From Actinomycetota bacterium (lineage in GTDB: Bacteria > Actinomycetota > Actinomycetes > S36-B12): a stretch of DNA of 9,211 bases. Under the pieces are notes generated by a model, which was given only the letters and a program-made list of their open reading frames with translations, did no database searches and was not told where the DNA came from. The position numbers and the translations under genes were made by a program. The stretch covers positions 1 to 9,211 of the forward strand of contig JAPLBU010000096.1 of the NCBI GenBank assembly GCA_026392575.1. Reading direction: 5' to 3'. This document shows, in pieces, positions 1-6,824 of this stretch; positions within the stretch are counted from its first letter, which is position 1; every line of letters begins with the position of its first letter.

Positions 1-66
1 GCCGATAACGATCGCCTGAGTCTCGCGCTCGACGAACAGCGACGGCCGCACATCCGCCAGCGGCAT
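1..66 (-). CDS. Possible 5' end of a divergent gene, cut by the window edge
   Basis: On the minus strand an ATG at 66 opens a frame that reads without a stop to the window edge. It gives 22 residues beginning MPLADVRPSLFVERE, a protein-like N-terminus. No clear Shine-Dalgarno sequence precedes it, and the piece is too short to identify. If real, it would be transcribed away from the methyltransferase gene, with only 33 bases between the two starts. The + strand frame of the methyltransferase is also open through this stretch, so the flank could instead be non-coding or belong to something else. Only the sequence to the left of the window can settle this. Confidence 0.3.
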   Translation of the reverse strand, partial: MPLADVRPSLFVERETQAIVIG

Positions 67-86
67 GGGGGCCGCGAAACAGCCCG

Positions 87-92
87 TAGGCT
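87..92 (+). promoter_or_regulatory. -10 box (TAGGCT) for a leaderless methyltransferase transcript
   Basis: TAGGCT matches the actinobacterial TAnnnT -10 consensus and ends 7 bases before the ATG at 100. That is the distance expected if transcription starts at the A of the start codon. No Shine-Dalgarno sequence lies before that ATG, which agrees with a leaderless mRNA. I see no convincing -35 box 16-18 bases upstream; many actinobacterial promoters lack one. Confidence 0.45.
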
Positions 93-99
93 TTGGCGC

Positions 100-795
100 A
101 TGTTCGCCAAGAGGAAGCCTGCCAACGCCCTGCCCCCCAGCAAGTACCGGATGGGCGGCAAGCACTTCAAGAACGACGCGGCGTTCATCAAGACGGCCGT
201 GCGTGACGTGAAGCGCCTGGAGAAGTACGCCGGCCTGACGAAGGACTCCGCCCTCCTGGACTGGGGCAGTGGCGCTGGCCGGCTGGCTGTCGGGGTGCGC
301 GAGCACTTCGGCCGCATCGCTGACTACCACGGGGTCGACGTCCAGCCCGAGCTCATCGAGTGGGCCGACGCCAACCTCGCCGCCCCGGGCTTCCGATTCA
401 CCTGCGTCGACGTGAGCAACGAGCGCTACAACCCCGACGGCACGCCCGAGCGCACGCTCGCGGCCGATCCGGGCACTGTCGATGTCTTCTACGCCTACTC
501 CGTCTTCTCGCACATGAACGACGAGGACACGCCCGCCTACCTGCAGCTCATCGCTGAGGCCCTCACGCCGGGGGGCAAGGCCTTCGTCACCTGCTTCGTC
601 GAGGAGGACGTGCCTGGCTGGGAGGAGAACCCGGAGGGCTACGGCCCCCTGGAGTGGAAGGGCCGCCTGCACTGCACGCGCTTCGCCCGCTGGCACTTCG
701 AGGACCACGTGAACGCTGCACGGCTGGCCGTCGACCGATTCGAGTACGGGCAGGAAACAGACGGTCAGAGCCTGTACGTCCTGCGGCGTCGGTAG
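100..795 (+). CDS. Class I SAM-dependent methyltransferase
   Basis: A 231-residue cytoplasmic protein with the Rossmann-type fold of class I S-adenosylmethionine methyltransferases. Motif I (LLDWGSGAGR, residues 52-61) is the glycine-rich SAM-binding loop after the first strand. GVD at 78-80 supplies the acidic residue that usually contacts the SAM ribose. TVDVFYAYSVFSHM (126-139) is the motif IV region and LTPGGKAFV (155-163) is motif V. The length is usual for a stand-alone enzyme and the frame is intact. The acceptor cannot be read from the sequence; the polysaccharide genes downstream suggest a sugar or small cell-envelope precursor (inference). The ATG at 100 is chosen because the protein starts sensibly there and a TAGGCT -10 box lies 7 bases upstream, giving a leaderless start. 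The in-frame extension to position 1 looks non-coding (Arg-rich, no start). A 63-base gap with its own promoter separates it from the first hydrolase, so it is probably a separate transcription unit. Confidence 0.88.
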   Translation: MFAKRKPANALPPSKYRMGGKHFKNDAAFIKTAVRDVKRLEKYAGLTKDSALLDWGSGAGRLAVGVREHFGRIADYHGVDVQPELIEWADANLAAPGFRFTCVDVSNERYNPDGTPERTLAADPGTVDVFYAYSVFSHMNDEDTPAYLQLIAEALTPGGKAFVTCFVEEDVPGWEENPEGYGPLEWKGRLHCTRFARWHFEDHVNAARLAVDRFEYGQETDGQSLYVLRRR

Positions 796-796
796 T

Positions 797-843
797 CGGA
801 ATCTGGCATTCCGTCGGCTAGGGTCGAACCGATCCCGATTCCG
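797..843 (+). promoter_or_regulatory. Repeated ATTCCG half-sites around the hydrolase promoter (possible operator)
   Basis: The 63-base gap before the first hydrolase contains a perfect small palindrome, GGAAT-N5-ATTCC (798-812). A further ATTCCG follows at 838-843, so ATTCCG occurs at 808-813 and 838-843, exactly 30 bases apart, with its reverse complement CGGAAT at 797-802. The sites bracket the TAGGGT -10 box at 819-824. The spacing and placement suit binding sites for a dimeric regulator. The 5-bp palindrome could instead be a weak hairpin after the methyltransferase stop, but no T-run follows it. Confidence 0.3.
819..824 (+). promoter_or_regulatory. -10 box (TAGGGT) for the hydrolase pair
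   Basis: TAGGGT fits TAnnnT and would place the transcription start near 831, giving a leader of about 28 bases that carries a strong Shine-Dalgarno sequence before the ATG at 859. The -35 position (about 796-801, TCGGAA) is weak. It sits between ATTCCG repeats, which may regulate it. Confidence 0.4.
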
Positions 844-844
844 T

Positions 845-852
845 AGGAAAGG
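845..852 (+). promoter_or_regulatory. Shine-Dalgarno AGGAAAGG of the first hydrolase
   Basis: AGGAAAGG lies 6 bases before the ATG at 859. It fixes that start, which also begins directly with a signal peptide. Confidence 0.7.
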
Positions 853-1302
853 TTCCCCATGCGTCGCTCCACGATCGCTGCCGTTGTCGCCTCGACCATC
901 GCCCTGGCCGGTCTCGTCGGAACGGCCCCGGCCCAGGCATCCTCGGGTGGACCGTTCATCGACACCAATATGGGCATGCACGTGCCGCAGATCTCGCAGG
1001 GCGTCACCGCCACGGTCAACTACGGGTCGATCCGCCTGTGGGACTCGGGTGTGGCCTGGGGCCAGGTTCAGCAGAGCAAGAGCAAGTACTGGTGGAACGG
1101 GCTCGACGCGGCAATCGCGAACGCGAACGGCCAGGGCAAGCAGATCCTCTACGTGCTCGGCTCGACCCCCAAGTGGGCGGCCAGCAACACCAAGCAGGGC
1201 ACCTACCCGAACAAGGGTGCCGCCTCAAACCCCGCGAACATGAGTGACTGGAAGAACTGGGTCACGGCCGTCGTCAAGCGCTACGGCACATCGATCGAGT
1301 CA

Positions 1303-1330
1303 TACCAGATCTGGAACGAGGCCAACCTCA
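1303..1330 (+). repeat. 28-bp exact direct repeat shared by the tandem hydrolases, copy A
   Basis: These 28 bases, encoding the YQIWNEANL catalytic region, recur identically at 2558-2585, 1255 bases downstream. Bases on both sides differ. The identity reflects descent of the two hydrolases from one duplicated gene under strong conservation at the active site, and could support recombination between them. Confidence 0.8.
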
Positions 1331-2036
1331 CGACCTTCTGGCAGGGCACGCCCCAGCAGATGGCGGCGCTGACCCAGGCTGCGTACAAGATCATCAAGAA
1401 GTACGACCCGACCGGCAAGGTCGTCGCGGCGAGCAGCACCGTCCGCCTGCAGAGCGCCTACAAGAAGTTCTTCCCGGCGTACCTGAAGGAGCTCAAGAAG
1501 GTCGGCTGGCCGATCGACATCGTGGCGGTGCACCTCTACCCCGCGAGTACGGGCACCCCGGCTGACCGCGTGGGCTACATCAAGCAGGTACAGGCTGATA
1601 TGAAGGCCGGCAAGGTCCCGGCCAGCAAGCTCCTCTGGGACACCGAGATCAACTACGGCATCGCCGGCCCCGGCCCAGGCAATCCTGACAAGAACATCGA
1701 GGGCCCGACCGCGGCTGCCTGGGTCGCCGAGACCTATCTCGACGACGTCCTCTACGGGGTCGACCGCGCCTACTGGTACTACTGGTTCCCGAGCGCGAAT
1801 CTCGTCGGCATCCAGATGTACGACGGCACGCTGGGTGCCCAGGGCTACCAGACCGTGCGCAACTGGCTCAGCGGCGCGTTCTACTCATGCAACGCGGCCA
1901 CAGGGACATCACCCCGAAGGTGGTGGCCTGGCTCGACAAGGGCTCGGGTACCTTTACGGTGCCCGCGAATGCGACCGTGACGTGTGATGCGCTCAACCAG
2001 TGCACGCCCGTCACCCCGGGGTCGCAAGTGACGATT

Positions 2037-2041
2037 GGAAG
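2037..2041 (+). promoter_or_regulatory. Shine-Dalgarno GGAAG of the second hydrolase
   Basis: GGAAG lies 9 bases before the ATG at 2051, inside the end of the first hydrolase gene. With the lipoprotein signal that follows at once, it favours 2051 over the upstream in-frame GTG at 2000, whose extra 17 residues would bury the signal peptide. Confidence 0.5.
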
Positions 2042-2050
2042 CATGCCGCA

Positions 2051-3297
2051 ATGGTTCGGTACTCCCGCAAGCTAGTAACGGCCACCGCAGCTCTCGCCAC
2101 GGTCGGACTCTTGGCGACGGCCTGCTCCTCGGGCGGTTCTGAGCCTGCGGCATCCTCCTCGGCCGCTGCCAGCGGGTCGTCATCGACCGCTTCCACGGGG
2201 TCCGGCGTGCCCTCGTCCCTCGTGGGCATGCACATCGAGGGTGCTGAGGCTGGCGCGTGGGCGTCGGCTCCCTTCGGCGCGCTACGGCTGTGGGACAACG
2301 GCACCGCGTGGTCGCAGATCGAGCTTGAGCCGGGTGTCTACAAGTGGGACAACCTCGAGGGCATCCTGGAGAACGCCCAGGCCAAGGGCATGACCGACAT
2401 CCTCATGGTGCTCGGCACCACGCCCGAGTGGAATGCCAAGAAGATCGGTCCGGACGACTACCCGCAGCCGGGCGCTGCCAGCGCTCCCAAGGACCTCAAG
2501 GCCTGGGACGCGTGGGTCACCGAGGTCGCCACTCGCTACAAGGGGCGTATTACTGCTTACCAGATCTGGAACGAGGCCAACCTCAAGAACTTCTGGAACG
2601 GCACGCCCGAGGAGATGGCCGAACTCACCAAGCGGGCCTACGACATCATCAAGGCCATCGACCCGGCGGCCCTCGTCGTCGCCGCGTCGCCCTCCACGCG
2701 GCTGACCGGCCCGTTCGACAAGTTCTTCCCGGCCTATCTCGACGCACTCGCCGCTAAGGACTGGCCGATCGACGTCGTTGCGATTCACACCTACCCGGCA
2801 GCCGACGGCGATCCTGCTGCGCGTGGTGCGATCATCAAGCTCGTTCAGGACTACCTGACGGCAGCGGGCGCACCTGACCTGCCGCTGTGGGACACCGAGC
2901 TGAACTACGGCCTTGCCGGACCGGGTGACTTGCCGAAGCAGGAGATCACTACGGCGTCGATCGCTCGTACTGGTACATCTGGACGCAGAAGCCCTACGAC
3001 CTGCTGGGCATCCAGGCGTACCCGGGCTCCGATGCGGAGCAGGGCTTCTTCGCGCTGGAGAACTGGGTCTTCGGATCCTCCTTCGACGGCTGCACCGACA
3101 CCGCTGGAGCGGTCACCTGCAACTTCTCCAAGGACGGCACCTCGTGGGTCGTCGCCTGGGCGGAGAACGGTGATGCCCCCTACACGGCCCCGGCCGGCAC
3201 CAAGCTGGTCTGCGACCCGCTGGCGAACTGCCAGGAGTCACAGGAGGGCGCTCAGATCACGCTCACCGAGATCCCGGTCCGGCTCTACCTGCAGTAA
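2051..3297 (+). pseudogene. Lipoprotein clan GH-A-type glycoside hydrolase (copy 2), frame broken in the barrel
   Basis: Paralogue of the preceding hydrolase, but membrane-anchored. It starts MVRYSRKLVTATAAL and runs to a lipobox-like LLATAC, with a lipidated Cys at about residue 25. A Ser/Gly/Ala-rich linker follows, and then the same barrel. The likely acid/base is Glu175 (YQIWNEANL) and the likely nucleophile Glu283 (LPLWDTELNYG). The frame is normal to KQEI near 2948. The next expected segment, YGVDRSYWYIWTQKPYDLLG, is in another frame from 2950 and continues to VRLYLQ and TAA at 3295-3297. Against copy 1, a stretch equivalent to GPTAAAWVAETYLDDVL is missing (roughly 49-55 nt). The loss removes part of the barrel as well as shifting the frame, so the protein is probably dead unless the gap is an assembly artefact. 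Read literally, it gives 418 residues ending at 3307 with a foreign tail. The C-terminal module after the break keeps four Cys, suggesting disulphides. It is probably co-transcribed with copy 1. Confidence 0.8.
2558..2585 (+). repeat. 28-bp exact direct repeat shared by the tandem hydrolases, copy B
   Basis: Second copy of the 28-base identity at 1303-1330, again over the YQIWNEANL acid/base motif. Confidence 0.8.
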
Positions 3298-3354
3298 TGG
3301 CGGGTAGGTAAAGATCGGGCAAGGTCAGGCGTTCGAGAACGGACGAATCGGGCT

Positions 3355-3375
3355 CCCGCTGCTACCGTGAGCGGG
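3355..3375 (+). promoter_or_regulatory. Inverted repeat CCCGCT-N9-AGCGGG enclosing a -10 box
   Basis: CCCGCT at 3355-3360 pairs perfectly with AGCGGG at 3370-3375 around a 9-base loop. No T-run follows, so it is a poor intrinsic terminator for the hydrolases. The loop contains TACCGT, the likely -10 box for the transferase, so the palindrome may be an operator over that promoter. Confidence 0.35.
3363..3368 (+). promoter_or_regulatory. -10 box (TACCGT) for the sugar transferase
   Basis: TACCGT fits TAnnnT. Transcription from about 3375 would give a leader of some 26 bases carrying the Shine-Dalgarno sequence AGGGAGG. No clear -35 box is visible. It is the best candidate in the 103-base gap after the hydrolases. 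Confidence 0.35.
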
Positions 3376-3387
3376 CTGGCCGATCGT

Positions 3388-3394
3388 AGGGAGG
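3388..3394 (+). promoter_or_regulatory. Shine-Dalgarno AGGGAGG of the sugar transferase
   Basis: A strong AGGGAGG lies 6 bases before the GTG at 3401 and decides this start over the ATG codons further downstream. Confidence 0.7.
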
Positions 3395-3400
3395 TGCTGC

Positions 3401-4899
3401 GTGTCGCTTGAGGAACGCAAGGCCCCTGCCGACGACTCGGGCGCTGCGGCGCACCAGCAGGAGCACCTGACGATCCCGCTGATGACCCCCTCGCGGATCG
3501 GCTGGTCCGAGGCGCACTCGCATCGCGACCGTCCGCACCTGCGCCGCGACCCGCTGCGCGTCTACGCGATCCGCGCCTTCCTGTTCGATCTGCTGGCTGT
3601 CATCACGGCAGGTGTCGTCGGCTTCATCCTTCGCTGGGCCATCCCCTACTCCGTCGAGCTGAACAATCCGACCTACGTGTCGCTGGTGCTGGTCGTCATC
3701 GTGTCGTGGATGGCAGTGCTGGTCCTGCGCGGCGCCTACGACACCCGCATGCTCGGCGTGGGCTCCGAGGAGTTCAAGCGAGTCGTCGGTGCATCGGCGA
3801 TGGTCTTCGCGGCTATCGCCGTGTTGGCCTTTGCCTTCACACTCGACCTCTCGCGCGGCTTCGTACTGATCACCTTCGCGGTCGGTCTCAATGGCTGCGT
3901 CACGAGCGCCGCTACGGGCACTTCCTGCACCGCACCGTCGTCGTGGGTGCGGGGCCGGCGAAGGACGAGATCGTCGACATGCTCGACCGTGATCCGGTTG
4001 CCGGCTTCACCGTCGTCGACGTTATCGACGAGCCGGCGGCCGATGTGACGCCGGCGGCACTCGATGCCTGGCTCGATGAGGTCATGACGCGCATCTCACT
4101 CGAGGACGCCGACACCGTTGCTGTTGCTGGCTCCCCGGCGTTGGGGCAGCAGGTCATTCAGCGTCTCGCCTGGCGGCTCGAGGGTCCGCGCGTCGACCTG
4201 CTCGTCGCGCCGACGATCGGTGACGTTGCCGGTCCGCGCGTCACAATGCGCATGGCCGCCGACCTGCCGCTGCTGCACCTTGACGAGCCGTACCTGACGG
4301 GTCCGAAGCGCGCCATCAAGCGCACCCTCGACATCGTCATCGGCTCATTGCTCTTCCTCCTGTTCCTGCCGTTCATGATCGTCGCGATGATCGGTACGAA
4401 ACTTTCGAGTCGCGGGCCGATGTTCTACATGCAGGAGCGCGTCGGTCGCGGCGGCCAGATCATCACGTTCCCGAAGTTCCGCACGATGTACGTCGGCTCC
4501 GACGCGCAGCGCGACGACATCATCGGCAAGCCCGACGAGGCGATCCTCGACCGCTACAAGCGCGATCCTCGGATCACGCCGTTCGGCCGCGTCCTGCGCC
4601 GCTGGTCGATCGACGAGATGCCCCAGGTCGTCAACGTCATCGGCGGCACGATGTCGCTGGTTGGCCCGCGACCGGTGCTCGTCGACGAGATGGCCCTTTT
4701 CGGCGACGCAGACCACCGCCGGCACCTCACGAAGCCCGGCCTCACCGGCCTGTGGCAGGTCAGTGGCCGCAAGACGGTCGACTGGGAGGAGCGGATGCGC
4801 CTGGACCTCGACTACGTCGAGCACTGGTCACCTGCCCTTGATCTCGTGATCGTGGCGAAGACCGTGAAGGCCGTCCTCGTGGGCGACGGCGCGTACTAG
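3401..4899 (+). pseudogene. Exopolysaccharide polyprenyl glycosylphosphotransferase (initiating sugar transferase), frame broken after the N-terminal helices
   Basis: Transfers a sugar-1-phosphate from a nucleotide sugar to polyprenyl phosphate at the inner face of the membrane, the first step of lipid-linked polysaccharide synthesis (WcaJ/CpsE-like, bacterial sugar transferase family). The N-terminal half has membrane segments at about residues 56-80, 92-110 and 129-147, with a fourth starting near 153. The frame is then lost at FAVGL (ending 3889). In the next frame, QWLRHERRYGHFLHRTVVVG onward continues the protein: a nucleotide-binding-like middle domain, the re-entrant helix KRTLDIVIGSLLFLLFLPF, KFRTM, the catalytic Asp-Glu of SIDEMPQ (4612-4617), SLVGPRPVL, KPGLTGLWQVSG and the typical GDGAY end. 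The fourth helix appears mostly missing; I estimate 30-40 nt lost from memory of the family. Read literally, the first frame stops at 4048 (215 residues, no catalytic domain). An internal start in the second frame could still give a catalytic fragment, since the catalytic domain alone works in small family members. The DUF4012 gene follows after 21 bases. Confidence 0.85.
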
Positions 4900-4908
4900 G
4901 GCCCTATC

Positions 4909-4914
4909 TATACT
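4909..4914 (+). promoter_or_regulatory. -10 box (TATACT) for a leaderless DUF4012 transcript
   Basis: TATACT, a near-ideal -10 box in an otherwise GC-rich region, ends 6 bases before the GTG at 4921. Transcription would therefore begin at the start codon. No Shine-Dalgarno sequence precedes that GTG. The promoter could express the downstream genes independently of the broken transferase. Confidence 0.55.
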
Positions 4915-4920
4915 CGTGAA

Positions 4921-6822
4921 GTGACTGTGAGCCGCCCACGCCTCGTGCTGGGCGGCATTTTCGTCCTCGTGGTCGGTGGCTTCGTGCTCTGGCTGCAGGC
5001 GGGACTTCTCTACGCGATCGGGACCCTCGCCTTCGGCGGATACGGGCTCCAAAGCAACCTCACCGCTGCGGCCGACGGCGTGCAGACCGGCGAGTACTCC
5101 GATGCGCAGGCGAAGTTCGAGGCCGCGGGGATCTCGACGGAGCAGATGAACCGGTCCGTGGGACTTCCGCAACTGAACGTCGTCGGGCGGTTGCCGGGAG
5201 TCGCGGTGGCCGTGGCCAATTGGCGGCTGGCCGTCTCCGCAGCTGCCAACGTCACGTCGAGCACAGGCGAACTGCTCTCCCTTTACGGCGACCTCTCCGG
5301 CAAGGGCGGCGGCGCGAAGATCTTCTCCGACGGAGCGATCGACCTCACCCGGCTGAAGGACCTGCCGGGTCGAGTCACGTCGACCAGCGAGGGCCTGGCC
5401 TCTGCAGAGGCCGACCTGACGGCGATCCGAGCGGATGCGAAGGGCGCCGTCTTCCTCGACCGCGTGCGCGACAAGGCGCTGGCCGAGATGAAGCCGGTGC
5501 AGGAGGCGATTGAGGCGCTCGAAGGCATCGCGCCCGTGCTCCCTGAAGCCCTCGGCGCCAACGGCGTGCGGCGGTACCTCGTCGCGATCGGCAACCAGGC
5601 CGAGATGCGCGCGGCCGGCGGAGCGCCGCTGACCCTGGTGCTCGTCGAGTTCAACGACGGGCGCATCTCGATTCCCATCAAGGGCCCGACCAGCACTCAG
5701 CTCTTCCCGCCGCTCAATGCACCGGTCACCTGGTGGGGACCGGGCGGCAACCCGTTCTTCCCCGGCAATCCCCGCACCGCACCTTTCGTGGTCACCAACA
5801 CGCACCCGAACCTGCTGTTCTCCGCGCAGGAGATGGCCGGGGCCTGGCTGGGTGGCAACTACCCGCCCGTCGACGGCGTCATCACGCTCGACCTCACTGC
5901 CATCGCTGCCGTGCTCGACCAGACCGGCCCGGTCGAATCCCCGGTGTACGGCACGGTCGACGGTGCCCGGCTCGGACAGATCCTGCTCATCGACGCGTAC
6001 CAGACCTTCGGGCAGGAGGGGGCGACGGAGCGGCAGCAGGCCAACCAGGACCTGGTCAACGTGCTGCTCGACCGGCTGCTCGGCGGCAACGATCTGGTCG
6101 CAGCGGCGCAGGCGATTGCGAGCACCGCTCCCGGTCGGCATGTGCAGTTCTGGATGCACAGCCCAGAGCTCGAGAGCCTGGCCATCCAGGCGGATGCAGC
6201 GGGGGTGGTCGCGGATCCCGACTCGGGCGACTGGTCTGCCGTCTACACGCAGAACGGCAACCAGAGCAAGGTCGACGTCTTCCAGCAGCGCAATGTGCTC
6301 GTCACGGCGCAGGTGTCGGAGGACGGTTCGGCCCGCGTGACTCAGCAGATGACCATCACCAATGCGACGCCTCCTGACCGGCCTGAGGGCCCGCCCGAGC
6401 GCATCGGCTATGAGACATCCTGGCTCTCCGCGTCCGCCTACCGTGCTTCGTACCCCTCGGGTTTCGCCGTTCGACCCTTCCGCAACCATCCGCAACTCGG
6501 TGGCGGCTGGGTCAATGACGGATTCGGGCATCGAATGATTCGAGTCGTGGGCTGGACGGCCCCTGGCGGCCAGAACGCCGTGTCGATCAGTTATCAACTA
6601 CCGGCGGGCACGTTCTCGGGTACAGATCGCGACAGCCTGCGCTACCTGCTGCAAGCCGAGCCACAGTCGCTGTGGACCCCATCGACCGTGACCGTGCAGG
6701 TCACCGCCCCCGCGGGTTGGACGCCCGTGCCGCAAGGCGGACAGGACGTGAGCGGTTCGACCGCTACCGTCAGTGCTGTGCAGTCGGCACCCGTCAACGT
6801 CGTCATGAACTTCGAGCGGTGA
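4921..6822 (+). CDS. DUF4012 domain-containing membrane-anchored protein
   Basis: A 633-residue protein with one N-terminal membrane helix (about residues 8-30); the rest is probably outside the cell. DUF4012 is recognised from the stretch NGVRRYLVAIGNQAEMRAAGG (from about residue 214), which matches the family's usual 'YLV...N.AE.R..GG' signature. The region before it (about 45-205) is rich in Ala/Glu/Leu helices, as usual for this family. The region after about 450 looks like beta-rich extracellular sequence. The biochemical role of DUF4012 is unknown; such genes are often found near actinobacterial polysaccharide loci (general knowledge), and that is the setting here. The GTG at 4921 is chosen because a TATACT box lies 6 bases upstream; a GTG two codons later is the alternative. 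The frame is intact throughout, unlike the three genes before it. The stop at 6820-6822 is 2 bases from the next gene's ATG, so the two are very likely translated from one mRNA. Confidence 0.82.
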   Translation: MTVSRPRLVLGGIFVLVVGGFVLWLQAGLLYAIGTLAFGGYGLQSNLTAAADGVQTGEYSDAQAKFEAAGISTEQMNRSVGLPQLNVVGRLPGVAVAVANWRLAVSAAANVTSSTGELLSLYGDLSGKGGGAKIFSDGAIDLTRLKDLPGRVTSTSEGLASAEADLTAIRADAKGAVFLDRVRDKALAEMKPVQEAIEALEGIAPVLPEALGANGVRRYLVAIGNQAEMRAAGGAPLTLVLVEFNDGRISIPIKGPTSTQLFPPLNAPVTWWGPGGNPFFPGNPRTAPFVVTNTHPNLLFSAQEMAGAWLGGNYPPVDGVITLDLTAIAAVLDQTGPVESPVYGTVDGARLGQILLIDAYQTFGQEGATERQQANQDLVNVLLDRLLGGNDLVAAAQAIASTAPGRHVQFWMHSPELESLAIQADAAGVVADPDSGDWSAVYTQNGNQSKVDVFQQRNVLVTAQVSEDGSARVTQQMTITNATPPDRPEGPPERIGYETSWLSASAYRASYPSGFAVRPFRNHPQLGGGWVNDGFGHRMIRVVGWTAPGGQNAVSISYQLPAGTFSGTDRDSLRYLLQAEPQSLWTPSTVTVQVTAPAGWTPVPQGGQDVSGSTATVSAVQSAPVNVVMNFER

Positions 6823-6824
6823 GC

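Larger units (their letters stand above)
859..2075 (+). pseudogene. Secreted clan GH-A-type glycoside hydrolase (copy 1), frame broken near its C-terminus
   Basis: Exported sugar hydrolase with a TIM-barrel of the GH-A type (GH39/GH5-like; family not certain). Residues 1-27 are a Sec signal peptide (two Arg, hydrophobic core, cut after AQA at 25-27), so the product is released. The likely acid/base is Glu154 in the YQIWNEANL motif, where Asn-Glu is the GH-A signature. The likely nucleophile is Glu263 in LLWDTEINYG. The frame is normal to about FYSC (tgc at 1888-1890). The expected C-terminal module (PKVVAWLDKG to the stop at 2073-2075) is then read in a different frame. As it stands, the first frame ends at 1980 (373 residues). 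Between FYSC and VVAW there are 29 bases here and 54 in copy 2, so about 25 nt look deleted, including a conserved Cys. Both catalytic Glu lie before the break, so the truncated barrel might keep activity if it folds. The end overlaps copy 2 by 25 bases. It could be a real recent mutation or an assembly error. The substrate is unknown; the context suggests an exopolysaccharide. Confidence 0.8.

Noticed and set aside
2000..2050. Upstream GTG start for hydrolase copy 2
   Set aside because: It would place 17 residues before a clear lipoprotein signal peptide. The ATG at 2051 has GGAAG upstream and begins the signal directly.
2282..2788. Minus-strand open frame antisense to hydrolase copy 2 (similar one at 1300-1533 under copy 1)
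   Set aside because: The two antisense frames resemble each other only because the sense genes are paralogues; they have no start signals or motifs of their own.
3298..3400. Intrinsic terminator after the hydrolases
   Set aside because: The only clear hairpin (3355-3375) has a 6-bp stem and no T-run, so it is better read as a promoter-region palindrome.
1885..3895. Programmed ribosomal frameshifting as the explanation for the three breaks
   Set aside because: I see no slippery heptamer or following stem-loop at the junctions, and comparison of the two hydrolase copies shows missing bases, which slippage would not explain.
4828..6597. A 589-codon open frame on the minus strand
   Set aside because: It lies antisense to the DUF4012 gene, is Arg/Asp/His-rich with no recognisable motif, and is the usual mirror frame of GC-rich codons. 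The + strand protein has a membrane helix and family signature.
6672..6824. Longer N-terminus for the polytopic membrane protein
   Set aside because: The added residues are Arg-rich, without membrane character, and are the out-of-frame reading of the DUF4012 C-terminus.
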